Shown one piece after another: positions 1 through 10,649 of a stretch of 64,000 nt of DNA. The stretch's first letter is position 1, and the number at the start of each line of letters is the position of its first letter. The DNA comes from Haliotis asinina (Eukaryota; Mollusca; Gastropoda; Lepetellida; Haliotidae), in the NCBI RefSeq assembly GCF_037392515.1, contig NC_090288.1, positions 10,957,969-11,021,968 of the forward strand. Direction: 5' to 3'. The translations under genes were made by a program, and so were the position numbers. Below the pieces are notes generated by a model, which had not been told where the DNA came from, did no database searches, and worked only from the letters and a program-made list of their open reading frames with translations.

Positions 1-212
1 ACATACTTATGAACAGTAAACGATGAATGACGTTTCGATCCCAACTGGTCAGTTTCAAAGGCGACTACGTTCTCGAGGTATGTGTGTCTTTCATTTTTAA
101 TATATTGAATCTGGCTGTTGTATTTTGCAATTTCTTTATTTAATATCATAAAGTGTAATGCAACAAGTAATTAAAGAACAGAGGCACTTAACAGGGTTAA
201 ATCTTGGGTTAC

Positions 213-405
213 AATTGGTCTTCAGCAACCCATGCTTGTCGTAAGAGACAACTAACGAGATCAGGTGGTCAGGTTCGCTGACTTAGTTGACACCTGTCAT
301 TGTATCCCAGTTGTGTAGAGAATGTTCATGATAATATCTGGTGTATTGTCTGGTCCATACCAGGTTATTTACAGACTGTTGTCATATATCGAGAACATTG
401 CTGAT
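213..405 (+). repeat. SINE family S2 copy (abalone-type)
   Basis: The copy contains the S2 landmarks in order: TTCAGCAACCCATGCTTGTCG, then the GGTGGTCAGG..CGCTGACTT block, CCCAGTTG, and a degenerate ATTATTTACAGAC..AACATTGCTGA end. The same order recurs at 8026, 10377, 26069, 31775 (inverted) and 48198. It is diverged from the better copies. Confidence 0.75.
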
Positions 406-644
406 TATCTTATCAAACACACTCAGGTCGCGAGTTGAAGACGTCCACTTACTTCATACATGCATTGCGAGTGAGTGAGGTGATGGGTCACAGCCTTTCA
501 TTAGTCGCATACCTAATCCAAGTGATAGGCAAGGGTTATTCATATTGACATAATTATATCTCGCACATGTCACCGTGAGGTTTTGTGGATTCAAGGTTGT
601 ATCTCAAACATTGATAGATGATAGAGCTAATTTTATCACTCTTT

Positions 645-1782
645 GCATCATCAGCATGACTGTCATCACCACCATCATCAACATCAGCAACAGCGTCATC
701 GTCATCACCAACAGTAGCAGCAGCATCGTCGTCGTCATCATGACCACCATCACCATCATTATCGTCGCCATCGTCGTCGTCGTCATCACCATCTCCACCA
801 CCACCACCATCACCATCGTCGTCGTCATCATCATGATCATCGCTATCGTCATCGTCTTGATCACCACCATCATCACCATCGTCTTCATCATCGTCATGAT
901 CACCTCTAACACCATCACCGCCATCATCGGCGTCATCATGACCACCACCATCACCATCATCATCACCATTGTCACCACCACCATCACCATCATCATCACC
1001 ATCGTCATCACCACCATCACCATCATCACCATCGTCACCACCACCATCACAATCATCATCACCATCGTCACCACCACCATCACCATCATCATCACCATCG
1101 TTACCACCACCATCACCACCATCATCACCATCGTTACCACCACCATCACCACCATCGTCATCACCACCATCACCATCATCATCACCATCGTCACCACCAC
1201 CATCACCATCATCATCACCATCGTTACCACCACCATCACCACCATCGTCATCACCACCATCACCACATCATCACCATCGTCACCACCACCATCATCACCA
1301 TCGTCATCACCACCATCACCACCATCATCACATCATCACCACCATCACCATCATGACCATCGTCACCACCACCATCACCATCATCACCACCACCATCACC
1401 ATCATCATCATCACCATCGTCACCACCATCATCACCATCGTCACCACCACCATCACCATCATCATCATCACCATCGTCACCACCACCATCACCATCATCA
1501 CCATCGTCACCACCACCATCACCATCATCATCATCACCACCATCACCATCATCATCACCATCGTCACCACCACCATCACCATCATCATCACCATCGTTAC
1601 CACCACCATCACCACCATCATCACCATCGTCATCACCATCACCACCATCATCACCATCATCACCACCATCATCATCACACCATCACCATCATCATCACCA
1701 TCATCACCACCATCACCATCATCACCATCATCATCACCACCATCATCATCACCATCGTCATCACCACCATTATCATCACATT
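645..1782. repeat. CAT/CAC trinucleotide tract, about 1.1 kb
   Basis: An imperfect ATC/ACC trinucleotide array with occasional CGT and TTA interruptions. It is open in several frames on both strands, giving runs such as poly-His, Thr-Ile or Met-Val. The central part (about 960-1790) is internally duplicated in blocks of CACCATCACCATCATCATCACCATCG type, so it also behaves as a higher-order repeat. I see no start context, promoter or non-repetitive domain that would make this a gene. Confidence 0.93.
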
Positions 1783-1789
1783 TATAATC

Positions 1790-3149
1790 AAATGCTCAAG
1801 TGAAGTAAACTATAGAACATATTTACACAGTCACACATGTACAGTACAGGGTTTTCGATGCCTGTCAAGAGGAAGCGCTTTTACCCATTGACTCGTATCT
1901 TTCAAGTATCTCTGCTTGACCAGTTCCTCAAAGCCACAGTGACGATACATGCTTTAGTTCAGACCTCCTCAATGAGTTGTAGGATACTCGACAACTAGTA
2001 CCTGATCAACACCAGCAACGTTCTTGAAAACGTCGCCTACGCAGCAAAGGGAAGTAACTCCTGACAGGGTAACGGTTCTCGTTGCCGTCACATGAGTGAC
2101 TTTACGATACAGCTTCTTAGAATTGTCGGATTTCTTTTAGACAGGGGCGATTTCTTTTCAGTCGTTTCCCGCTCAAATATTGTTTGGGAGCCTCTGCATG
2201 AGTTAACATTTCGGCAGATACCGGGACACTTTCAACCAGCGTGTACCGGCACACACAGCAACGGCCTATTCTAGGGCCTTGTGGTCAACTCGTGCGATGC
2301 TCACGGGTTTGATTCCCGACATGGGTACAATGTTCATTGTTGTGTCCGTTGCTTGTTGGGATATTGCAGCGTAAAACCAAATTCATCCCAAGTACGTGGA
2401 ACCAGGTCCATGATATTAATCACTGCATTGTTTGGTCTAGGTTCGATTATTCAATTAGCAGCTATAGTAGCTGGAATATTGCTGTGTTGACAACTAAACT
2501 CACTCACTACTAATAAATTATTCACTGAAGCAAAAAACATTAAATATTATTAAATGAATTTTAAATGTCATCAACAAAGTTCCACAATTATCAAAAAATC
2601 AGTTTTATAATTTTGCAGTTCGCTCCTTTGTTTTTCGGGGATAAAGATGAGAAAAAACATCAAAATATATAGATGGCCTTAGAAACGCAAGTTATCAAAA
2701 AAGATCACGACATTTATATTTCACCTGTCAAAATATTATTCCAAGTTTCTTGTACATTAATTCGCAGTTGATCTAGGTATGTTTGGATCAGCAATGAGTA
2801 CTATTCACGCCAAAGGTCGTCGGTCCTCAGATTCGTATGTTGACGTGAAAACCGTTTATCATAAGTCTCACCTGTTGTCTAATGCTTATTTGACAGGTGA
2901 TCAATAGACGCCCGTCAAAGACGACTTCCTGAAGACTCAATACCCCACAGCTGTTCCGAGCAGGGGACTTTCTGAGTCCCTTAGTCTCTGTAATAAATAT
3001 TCTCACAGCGTTCCTATATTAACAAGATACACACATCAGGTCCGGCATGTCAAAGCCACTAATAGGAAAGAGCTGGTTGTCATTGTTGTAGGATTAGCGA
3101 CTTGTCTGTTGCAGGACGTGTTCGATTAGGAGCTTCCTTGTTGGATTTT
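1790..3149. other. Intergenic stretch with a degenerate SINE
   Basis: No gene is recognised. A composite, strongly diverged SINE lies at about 2275-2512: a box-B-like GGGTTTGATTCCC, a partial ATTGCAGCGTAAAACC tail, then an S2-like GGAATATTGCTGTG and ACTCACTCACTAC end. The rest is AT-rich unique-looking sequence. Confidence 0.6.
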
Positions 3150-3304
3150 GAGTGAGTGAGTTTAGATTTACGTGACATTTTACAGTATTCCAGGCGGGGC
3201 ACACCAGAAATGGGCTTCACACATCGTACACATGTGGGTTATCAAACCCGGGTCTTTGGCGTGACGAGCGAACACTTCAACCGCTAAGCTACATCATCGC
3301 CCTC
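3150..3304 (-). repeat. tRNA-derived SINE family S1, minus strand
   Basis: Read on the minus strand it has a box A-like segment, a box B (the complement of AAACCCGGGTCT and neighbours), then CCCATTTCTGGTGTGCCCCGCC and the shared GGAATA..tail with CTCACTCAC. It is one of at least fifteen S1 copies in the window and is moderately diverged. Confidence 0.8.
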
Positions 3305-3877
3305 AGAGAATTTTAGTTGGTTAAAACCGTAGCAATTATGAATGTTTATATTATTTAAAGTAATATGAAAAGCAAGTGCCCGAGGCAGGAAAATATCCGT
3401 CAGATCGATATAACGGTGTTCGTTATAAACGCTGCATATTGCATGCCTGTGTGGGGAAACCTGATACAGTGATTGAGTATAGATTTATGCCGTTTTCAGG
3501 CAGTGATAAGTGTTTCACATATTTAACGGGATTTTGCACGCTATAACGGCTGGGATAACCAGGCGGCTTGAGTACGTAAGCGAGTGATTGAGTTCTAGTT
3601 TACGCTTTCTGGTAATATTCCAGAAATTTTACCCTATGTAGGAAACAGAACGCACGCTGATCACTTGGCTTCACCTCGAAGTTGACTGAGAATCTTTGAT
3701 AGATCGTTTTCCGTAGGGCTACCTTAACACCAAGTCTATTTTCAAGTGAGAAATAACTGTTTCAGTATTGCAACTGTAGATCGACAGTCATCTATATTTA
3801 AATCAATCGTCTACCATATCCAGCTGTCGGGGGAAATAACGTATACTTGAATACCTGATTTGATCAAAAGATCAAAG

Positions 3878-4019
3878 GTTATGATTGCAAGATGCCCTGC
3901 AGAAAGTAGTCAAATGTAACATGTGTCATAGTTGGGATTTCACACTAAGAAATTGTAATCCCAAATTTGACATATGTTACATTTGACCACTTTCTACATG
4001 GCATTGTGCAATCATAGCT
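3878..4019. mobile_element. Hairpin MITE-like element with about 64-bp inverted arms
   Basis: The left arm (3878-3941) and the right arm (3955-4019) are inverted copies with only scattered mismatches. Both contain ATGATTGCA, GAAAGTRGTCAAATGTAACAT and TTGGGATT in the same order when the right arm is reversed. The spacer is only about 13 bp, so the whole element folds as one long hairpin. A related half-arm lies near 20385-20450 (ATCCCCAATATGACGTGCTAC, GGCATTGTGCATTCA). It has no coding capacity and could be a foldback or MITE family. Confidence 0.75.
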
Positions 4020-4867
4020 TCCGGCCCCGCGAGCCAATGTACACTTTTCAGAGGGGTACAGAAAGTACGCAGTTTAGACTACCAGTTGTCCGACCTCCAT
4101 TTTATTACTAGAAGTGTAATCCTAGATACGTTAGATCAAAGGTCATTAAAGCACTTCGAGACAAAATATAACAGCCATGGATACACTGCAGCCTTAAGTG
4201 TTCAAAACACAATAAAGAACCTGTTTCAAATACATCGCCATCCATGCCAGTAAACCTTATTCATTTTTACCAGCATCAGACAACGGTTTGTGTTTTCAGC
4301 ACGACAATTTTACACGCACACACAGAATCACGCGTGTTCTCTCAGAATCTTAATCAATTCATTTTTTTTCGCAAGTTTTCTTCACGAACCTGGTTTAAAC
4401 TTACATGCGATGGCTTGTAATGAAGTTTACTCATGCAAAACGAAATAACGGAAGTTCGATCCAACCAGCGATTGCAAATTAATCAGCGAGGGATCATATG
4501 TTTTGCCCAGGTCTTGTTGGTACTTAAGTTTTGTCAATCAATACTTTCCAGTCACAGAGTTCCACATATCCGATTACATAGTGATCGATCACCTCTTTAA
4601 TTTCAGCACAGACAAATGTATGGCACAAGTCTCTGTAACGCAATCCATCCCAGTCATCAAAGATTCATACTTGTGTATACTTGATTGAGGGCGTAAGTCG
4701 GGGTAACTTGATTAAAGCATTGATTATCTTTAAACATGCAACCAAGACGAAATAAACTTTTGATCTTATTCAACCTTGAAACAAGTCTTTGAAGGGCATT
4801 TAGAAGTGAAATACATAAGAATGAAAATTTTTATGAATATCAACTCTTTTATCATGAGAACACAACG

Positions 4868-4897
4868 TTTCGGAGTTAATGGTTACTCCTTCATCAG
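4868..4897 (-). ncRNA. Hammerhead-ribozyme-like core in the PLE left terminus
   Basis: This is the inverted partner of the core at 5383-5412: on the minus strand CTGATGA (4897-4891), GGAGT..ACTCC and GAAA (4871-4868). The helix II arms are kept although the loop differs (AACCATTA against AGGTATTA). That is consistent with an older functional structure copied at both ends. Confidence 0.5.
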
Positions 4898-4919
4898 TTG
4901 AATGAGAATTGGGTAACTA

Positions 4920-4991
4920 CGAGAGGCCATCGAGATCCGGAGACAGAAACCAGCAATCAACCGTGACCAAGGAGTGTACCTACCTCGTTGA
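4920..4991 (+). pseudogene. C-terminal 23 codons of Penelope-like endonuclease
   Basis: The frame starting CGA GAG GCC ATC reads REAIEIRRQKPAINRDQG and continues VYLPR before TGA. The E-A-I-E-I..P-x-I-N-R-D pattern is the family's usual end of the GIY-YIG domain. Nothing upstream of it is coding, since the inverted terminal repeat abuts it. The overlapping longer open frame starting at 4909 is in another register and is not the real one. Confidence 0.7.
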
Positions 4992-5382
4992 TAAATTAAT
5001 CTCTTCTATCTGTGTACATTCCATCTATGTATTCATTAGTGTTTACACAACAGTGTGCCAATATATAGCCAATCCACCCGTATACATCCATTATCATCAT
5101 CCCTATCATGTGCATCACCCTTATAATTATCCTCATCCAATCATGTGTATGTCATCACCGTTGGCTTCCACCCTTAATCCCCAATCGTTTACATCGTCCT
5201 TAATCCCCATATGTGTAAACATAATCTTACCATTGGCTTCCATCATGGTTATCATAACTGTCGGCTTCCTATCAGTGCTTGTTTATACTGGCTTCCAGCT
5301 TTTGTTAACTCAAGCCACTTGTTACTTTGTTATTGTTTTACCTGTACATATAAATATAGCTCTGTACCCAATTCTCATTCAC

Positions 5383-5412
5383 CTGATGAAGGAGTAGGTA
5401 TTAACTCCGAAA
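5383..5412 (+). ncRNA. Hammerhead-ribozyme-like core in the PLE right terminus
   Basis: The order is CTGATGA (5383-5389), helix II arms GGAGT and ACTCC around an 8-nt loop, then GAAAC from 5409. This is the conserved catalytic core of a hammerhead, a motif known from Penelope-like terminal repeats. A short helix III (AC..GT around GTTGT) is possible. I could not see a convincing helix I by eye, so activity is not claimed. Confidence 0.55.
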
Positions 5413-5680
5413 CGTTGTGTTCTCATAATAAAAAAGTTGATATTCATAAAAATCTTCATTCTTAACCTTGAAACAGTCTGTATGCAACACGACATTTTAT
5501 GGGGAATCCATAAGGAATGAGTCGGATGGTCAACAGATGCTTCGCCCGGTCCCCCGGCCCCTCAACACTCCCCATCCACCATCCTCCAGACAACGCTCCA
5601 CGAGCACAGCAACCATGATGTCACATTGTCAGCTTTTTCAGTTGCCCTAGATCATTTTTTTCAAATTCTGGATCACTCCC

Positions 5681-5820
5681 GAGTGCGGTTAGTTTTACAC
5701 CGCTTTTAGCAATATTCCAGTAGTAGGACTCAAGAAATGGGTTTCACACGTACCCATGTGGGAATCGAACCTGGATCCTCGTGTAACGAGCGAACACTTT
5801 AACCACTAGGCTACTCCCCA
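5681..5820 (-). repeat. tRNA-derived SINE family S1, minus strand
   Basis: It contains ACCGCTTTTAGCAATATTCCAG, AAATGGGTTTCACACGTACC, GGGAATCGAACC and the box-A complement TTTAACCACTAGGCTACTCC. The order matches the S1 consensus on the minus strand, and the central part is shortened. Confidence 0.85.
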
Positions 5821-8025
5821 GTCCTTTACGATTCAGAGGATTCACAAGTACTATAGTTTCCTGAACTGGGTTAGCAGTACGAACAGGATCTATATATTTT
5901 ACTTGTCCTGTATTGCGAAATATTGTGGTAGCCTGTTATGAATGTCGGTTTTATACATTTTCTTTCACCCGAAGTCCAAAGCTCGACTGTATTGTGACTT
6001 TATGAAGTGTAGAGGGAATGGCTTTTATATATGTCACATAAATGTCACATACATACACACACAAACACATGGACGCTAACACAGACACACACGCTAATGT
6101 GTGCAGAACGGAAAGGATGTAAGACACTGAGATAGGACATAAGATCTCTCTCTCACACACACACACGCACACACACAACCACACACACAATCAAACAACA
6201 CAATACATCTACAGACCCCCTTAGAGCATTACCATTCAATGCTTGACAAATGGCCATTCTTTAGGTAAAGTCGCCACTGAAATCAATTGAAAATGCTACC
6301 ATTGCTAGTTTACACATCATCTCACTTCTCCAGGCAAATTCTGGACATCCCACAGTAAATGACATCACGACAGGACGGACACATTCATACACTTTCCCAA
6401 AAAATACGCACACGCGCGCGCGCGTGCGCGCGCACGCACTCCCTCTCTCTCTTTCTCTCTCTCTCTGTCTCCTCTCTCTCACCAACGCACACTTCTCTCC
6501 CACATGCAAGTATATTCAAAATTGCTTCTGTTCACCCCACAGAAATTCCAAGAGGCTGCTCGTGCTATCCGTGGTAGTAATAATGATATTCTGTGAGCAC
6601 ATTCATTATGCATGGAGCAATACTAAATTCCCACTAGCCACATAATACATACACAGCTATCACCCTCGTCGAATCCCCTCTGAATCACTGTTTTCACAAG
6701 TTACTCTTAAGTTATTCAACACGCAATAAGTAACACCTGTTATTCAATCCAACAGGGCACTTAGTAACAACCCAAACCTCACGCCCACTACTTATGACAA
6801 CAGATCATATATAATCCATAACTCATGTGCAGTCAGAAGGATCAGAGGAGTGACCATTACTGCAGGATCAATGACGACGCTACAATACACTATAACGTGA
6901 TGAGACCCGGATATGTTGGTTGGGAAATCGATGAGTCACTTTTATGATAGATTAGTGTTCGATAAGGTGATCAGGAAATATGTTGCCGTTGTTTGGGGCG
7001 ATGTTTGTTTATCTTAGCTGCCTTCACGAACAATGCTATACTTTGATACCCGTCTTAGGAGGAGATTTTCATGAGTGCGAAGTGTTTGTTTTCAATACAC
7101 AATCAAACCACGAGTCTCCCCATATTTTGTTTATAATTGTTAGCTGTATTTGTGATCTTGCATTTGCTCTCAAACAGCAAAATATATATTTAACGGCATT
7201 TTCGTTATGGAGATTATCCCAGCAGCGGCTAAAGTTTGCTTTGTGGGTTATGGGGCATTAAAGGTGCCCAGTACATATAAATATAGCATATATTTCTGGT
7301 GTCCATGGAGATGATGTCCTCGAGACATTCAGTTGGAGAAGAGGTGGCTTTTTCATCTATCCGTATTCCGTAATATGTGTCCTGTACTATATACCATTCT
7401 AATTTAAAGATTCTGAGCGACGATACGTGCCCTGTATAATATACGTCAATACCTAACGGATTCTGAGAGACTATATATGCGCCCTTCACAATATACAATG
7501 TTACTCAAAATATTCTGAGGCAAAACTATGTGGCCTGACATACGAGCTCATATAACCTGAGATCCACTACGGAGCACAAAACGAACCGCGATTCCATGTT
7601 AAGAATGGACTCGGTCGACGAACTGTGTTCCATAAGTGGTTAGTACGTTAGATTATTTTCTGCTGATTAAATATGTATGCATAATTAAGTTTCTCAGTGA
7701 TACTAAATGTATGTTCCAGGGGTTCCTTTCACGTAGCAATCTTTACTTAGGTTAATCTTAACTCCCATTCTTTAACATTGCACCACGTCTACCTCAGTGA
7801 CTTACGATCACCTTGGTGCTGTGTGAAAGGAGGCCCAGGTCGTCGACAATGTAAATCTGCGATTCCGATGCAGATTTGATGATATACAGGTTGGGGCATA
7901 CCCGTGTCTACAATGTTGCTGGCAGAATCCAGTACGTCACTCATTCTTCCTGAGACAATAGTGATAATTTGCCAAACGCAAGTGCCATGATTAACATCAC
8001 AAATAACCTATTAACATCCGGGTTG
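5821..8025. other. Intergenic stretch: microsatellites and a degenerate tandem repeat
   Basis: No gene is recognised. It holds a CA/ACACAC tract (about 6040-6185), a CG then CT dinucleotide tract (6409-6481) and a degenerate tandem repeat of roughly 55 bp in three copies (about 7360-7545). Each copy of the last is built on ATTCTGAG..ACTATATRTGCCCTGTATAATATAC. The short open frames over the dinucleotide tracts are by-products of composition. Confidence 0.6.
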
Positions 8026-8241
8026 CAGCTAGTCTTCAGTAACCCAGGTTTGTCGTTGGAGGCGAGTAACGAGATCTTGGTTGACATATGTCATCCGACC
8101 CCAATATAGATATTATATAGATCTATACCGTATATAGATGCTCATGCTATTTATCACTAGATTGCAGGAGAAGGCTCCATTACATACAGATTGCTGCCAT
8201 ATAGCTGGAATTTTGCTGTGTGCGGCATTAAATCGTAAAAA
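8026..8241 (+). repeat. SINE family S2 copy
   Basis: It begins with GTTGCAGCTAGTCTTCAGTAACCCAGG, includes GGCGAGTAACGAGATC and CTTGGTTGACATATGTCATC, and ends GCCATATAGCTGGAATTTTGCTG..GCGGCATTAAA. The middle holds an AT-rich interruption around 8105-8150. Confidence 0.75.
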
Positions 8242-8764
8242 AATATCCCAAACGTGACCTAGGGCACTCGGTCTGGACCTTTTTTCGACATAATTGCCAA
8301 CTAATATTCTCACACAAAATATACGGGCACAGTTCAAGTCAAACGGTCTCTTTACTGACGTGCAGTATACAATTCAACATTCATTCAGGAATGTTCTCAA
8401 TGGAAGGCCGCACAGCCTGTGCTTTGAGTCACGACAAACGTTGCTAGTAACCTTCTCCGGCAGCACAATACCGTCCTGCTTAATGCCTGTACATAAGCTT
8501 AACACCCAACTTGGTATTTTGACAACCAGTTTGTCAGAAATCCTCTCACATACCACATGTCAGCCACGGTCTGTCGAGCAAGCAAGTGGAGCCTAATCAA
8601 ACACGCCCATAGCTGTTAACGATTCTTTGAGACACCAACAGCTTCATGATCGCATAGCATATCGACCCTCGCGGAGATAGACGAGTCACCAGGTAGTGGG
8701 CGACGCGAGCAGAGGGGTAAGCCTATAGGGGTAGGTTCCAACCGTCACGCACCTGTCAAGCGGG

Positions 8765-8796
8765 TATATATAAAGAGACAATCACGCAATCAGTAT
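8765..8796 (+). promoter_or_regulatory. TATA box and initiator-like element
   Basis: TATATATAAA at 8765-8774 is followed 27 bases later by TCAGTA (8790-8795), which resembles an arthropod/mollusc-type initiator with the A at 8792 as +1. If transcription starts there, the first ATG (8795) has only a 3-base leader. The in-frame ATG at 8828, with A at -3, would then be the better start for the downstream gene. Confidence 0.55.
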
Positions 8797-8827
8797 GCAG
8801 GACAAGAGGGGGACCATCAGCACGACA

Positions 8828-9523
8828 ATGAGGTCACGGAAGGTGTGCTTCGACGACTACACCAACGCCTTCTTCGTCGAAAGCAGACTGGAGACTCTGA
8901 AACGACAGATAGAAACTCGAAGCGGACTGACTGATGTCCTCAACAAGAGTCAAGAGGCGAGATGTGATTTTAAAAAAAGACAATTTGATGCCGCTAAAAG
9001 GATATTCATTCGTAAGAGCTCAATGGCGATGACAATCCATAGGGACAACTTACAAGAGTATAAGGCTCACTGGAATGTGCTACAGGACATTGCTCGGAAG
9101 AAACAACGAGCGGGTCTATATGATGAAGATGATTTGGGGACGTACGGACCTGGTGCAAGTAAAGTTGAAATTCAGGATTTAATTGAGAAGAAGATTAAAC
9201 AGAGTTCGCCGTCCGCAAAACGGCGGAGAGACGCTCGGAAACACTTGAACCACAGGAACAGAGTGGAGGTGTTCGACAGGAACCTCCCCACCTCGGCTCT
9301 TCTTAAGTCGAAGGTTAAGAGTCGAACATCGACCAAAGGAGGGGAGTTCAGAAGTAGGAGAAGTGGAATTGTGTTGCCTCCCATTGCTGTGACTTTCACC
9401 AAGCAGGACGGGGAAGAGGTTGGGAACGGCGTTCATATTACTACACGACCTGCGACCAGTGGACGATACAATGATCTCGGACTCCCGGCAGTGTTTGTTA
9501 CGGAGACCAACCACACCGTTTGA
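8828..9523 (+). CDS. Intronless gene, basic protein of unknown function
   Basis: I do not recognise the family. The frame is open from an ATG at 8795 (242 aa), but the TATA/initiator spacing favours ATG 8828 (231 aa, starting MRSRKVCFDDYTNAFF). The first half is charged and probably helical, with many Lys/Arg/Glu and few Pro. It is followed by an acidic turn (YDEDDLG), a strongly basic stretch with SAKRRRDARK that could be a nuclear localisation signal, and a Ser/Thr/Arg-rich, probably disordered tail. There is no signal peptide, membrane segment or zinc motif. Codon choice and composition are smoother than in the surrounding shadow frames, which supports it as real. No neighbour lies within 15 kb on either side, so context gives no hint. 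It could be a lineage-restricted gene; a retrocopy is also possible because there is no intron. Confidence 0.7.
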   Translation: MRSRKVCFDDYTNAFFVESRLETLKRQIETRSGLTDVLNKSQEARCDFKKRQFDAAKRIFIRKSSMAMTIHRDNLQEYKAHWNVLQDIARKKQRAGLYDEDDLGTYGPGASKVEIQDLIEKKIKQSSPSAKRRRDARKHLNHRNRVEVFDRNLPTSALLKSKVKSRTSTKGGEFRSRRSGIVLPPIAVTFTKQDGEEVGNGVHITTRPATSGRYNDLGLPAVFVTETNHTV

Positions 9524-9980
9524 CGCAGCAACGTGGGCGACATTTTTCACCACACTTTCAGTATTAGACACAGTTGTGATGACGATGTGTTATGGATTTG
9601 GGTATAACGAAAGGGTGATGCTTCAATGTGATGATTCAGTGATGATGACGACGACGACGATGACAGTGATAGTTACAACGCGACAATATTCCACACGTAT
9701 TATGTTTCAACGGCAACGACGTTGGATTGGATTGAAATAGATTCCGTTATGTTTGCGCATACTGATCTGTGATCGTCCACCTTCACGACGATTATGAGAC
9801 CTACGCAGACCTTGTTTGGCTGCCATCGCACACATATTTTAACTGGGATTCAGATGTGTAATTGTGTAAACGGATGTAACATCACGGATGCACTGAAAAC
9901 TCACGAGTTCGAGGATAAATCGTATGTTATGTCATCTGTTACCGTTGTTCACGATATTTGACAATATGTGTCTTAATTAC
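9524..9980. other. 3' flank of the unknown gene
   Basis: Unique-looking sequence with a short GATGACGACGACGATGAC run at about 9645. I see no canonical AATAAA before the following SINE, so the polyadenylation site is not placed. Confidence 0.4.
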
Positions 9981-10099
9981 TGTGAGTGAGTGAGTGAGTG
10001 AAACCGAAAATAGACTCACGCATTGTACCCGTGTGGGGAATCGAACTCGGGTTTTCGAAGTGACGAGCCAACGCTTTAAACCACTAAGCTACCCCACCG
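9981..10099 (-). repeat. SINE family S1, minus strand, internally deleted
   Basis: A TGAGTGAGTGAG tail leads into GACTCACGCATTGTACCCGTG, GGGAATCGAACTCGGG and TTTAAACCACTAAGCTACCCC. The usual AGCAATATTCCAG part is missing, so this copy has lost about 50 bp. Confidence 0.8.
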
Positions 10100-10376
10100 T
10101 GAATGAGTTGTATGTAAATGAGTGAGTGAGTGCGTGGGTGAGTGATTTGAACAGTTTTCATGTGTATCACACCATCCGGCGTAGTATGGGTTAAAACCCA
10201 GTCGTAATGCAGATCTCACACTCTGTTGAAGTTCCAGAAACTGCTTTCATGCTTTCATGCTTTCTTCAAATTTAACATTATCATGACCAAGGGAATATTC
10301 AAAATATCCCCCTTATACCGGTAGCCGCCAAAACTAGGACAGTATGATTATTGTTGTGTTTGGCTGATGGCACCGT

Positions 10377-10649
10377 GACCCGTGAAGTTCCGGGGTAGAG
10401 CAGACCTTCAGCAACCCTTGCTTGCCATAAAAGGCGACTGTGCTTGTCATAAGAGGTGAGTAACGGGATCGGGTGGTCAGGATCGCTGACTTGGTTGACA
10501 CATGTCATCGGTTCCCAATTGCACAGATCGATGCTCATGTTGTTGATCACTTGATTGTCTGGTCCAGGCTCCATTATTTACAGACAGCCGCCATATATCT
10601 GTAATATTGCTGAGTGCGGCGTAAAACTTAACTTACTCACTCACTCACT
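10377..10649 (+). repeat. SINE family S2, nearly full length
   Basis: One of the most complete S2 copies. It begins GACCCGTGAAGTTCCGGGGTAGA, runs through CTTCAGCAACCCTTGCTTGCC, GGGATCGGGTGGTCAGG, TTGACACATGTCATCGG, GATCGATGCTCATGTTG and ATTATTTACAGACAGCCG, and ends GGCGTAAAACTTAACTTACTCACTCACTCAC. A short internal duplication (TGCTTGCCATAA / TGCTTGTCATAA) is present. Confidence 0.9.

Larger units (their letters stand above)
4816..5464 (+). mobile_element. 5'-truncated Penelope-like element with inverted termini
   Basis: About 100 bp at the left (4816-4914) and right (5365-5464) are inverted copies of each other. Directly inside the left arm, codons 4920-4991 read REAIEIRRQKPAINRDQG followed by VYLPR and a stop; this matches my memory of the C-terminal end of the GIY-YIG endonuclease of Penelope-like retroelements. 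About 370 bp of 3' untranslated sequence follow, then the right terminal repeat. Both arms hold a hammerhead-like core (CTGATGA, a GGAGT/ACTCC stem, GAAAC). A truncated body joined to an inverted terminal copy is a recognised structure for this class. The reverse transcriptase is absent, so the copy is dead on arrival. Confidence 0.75.

Noticed and set aside
575-1891. 438-residue open frame over the trinucleotide tract, and its overlapping frames on both strands
   Set aside because: Composition is purely repeat-driven (Thr-Ile, His, Met-Val runs) and the flanks show no gene structure.
4909-5397. 162-residue open frame inside the Penelope-like element
   Set aside because: It is out of register with the recognisable endonuclease tail at 4920-4991 and runs through the 3' untranslated part and the terminal repeat.
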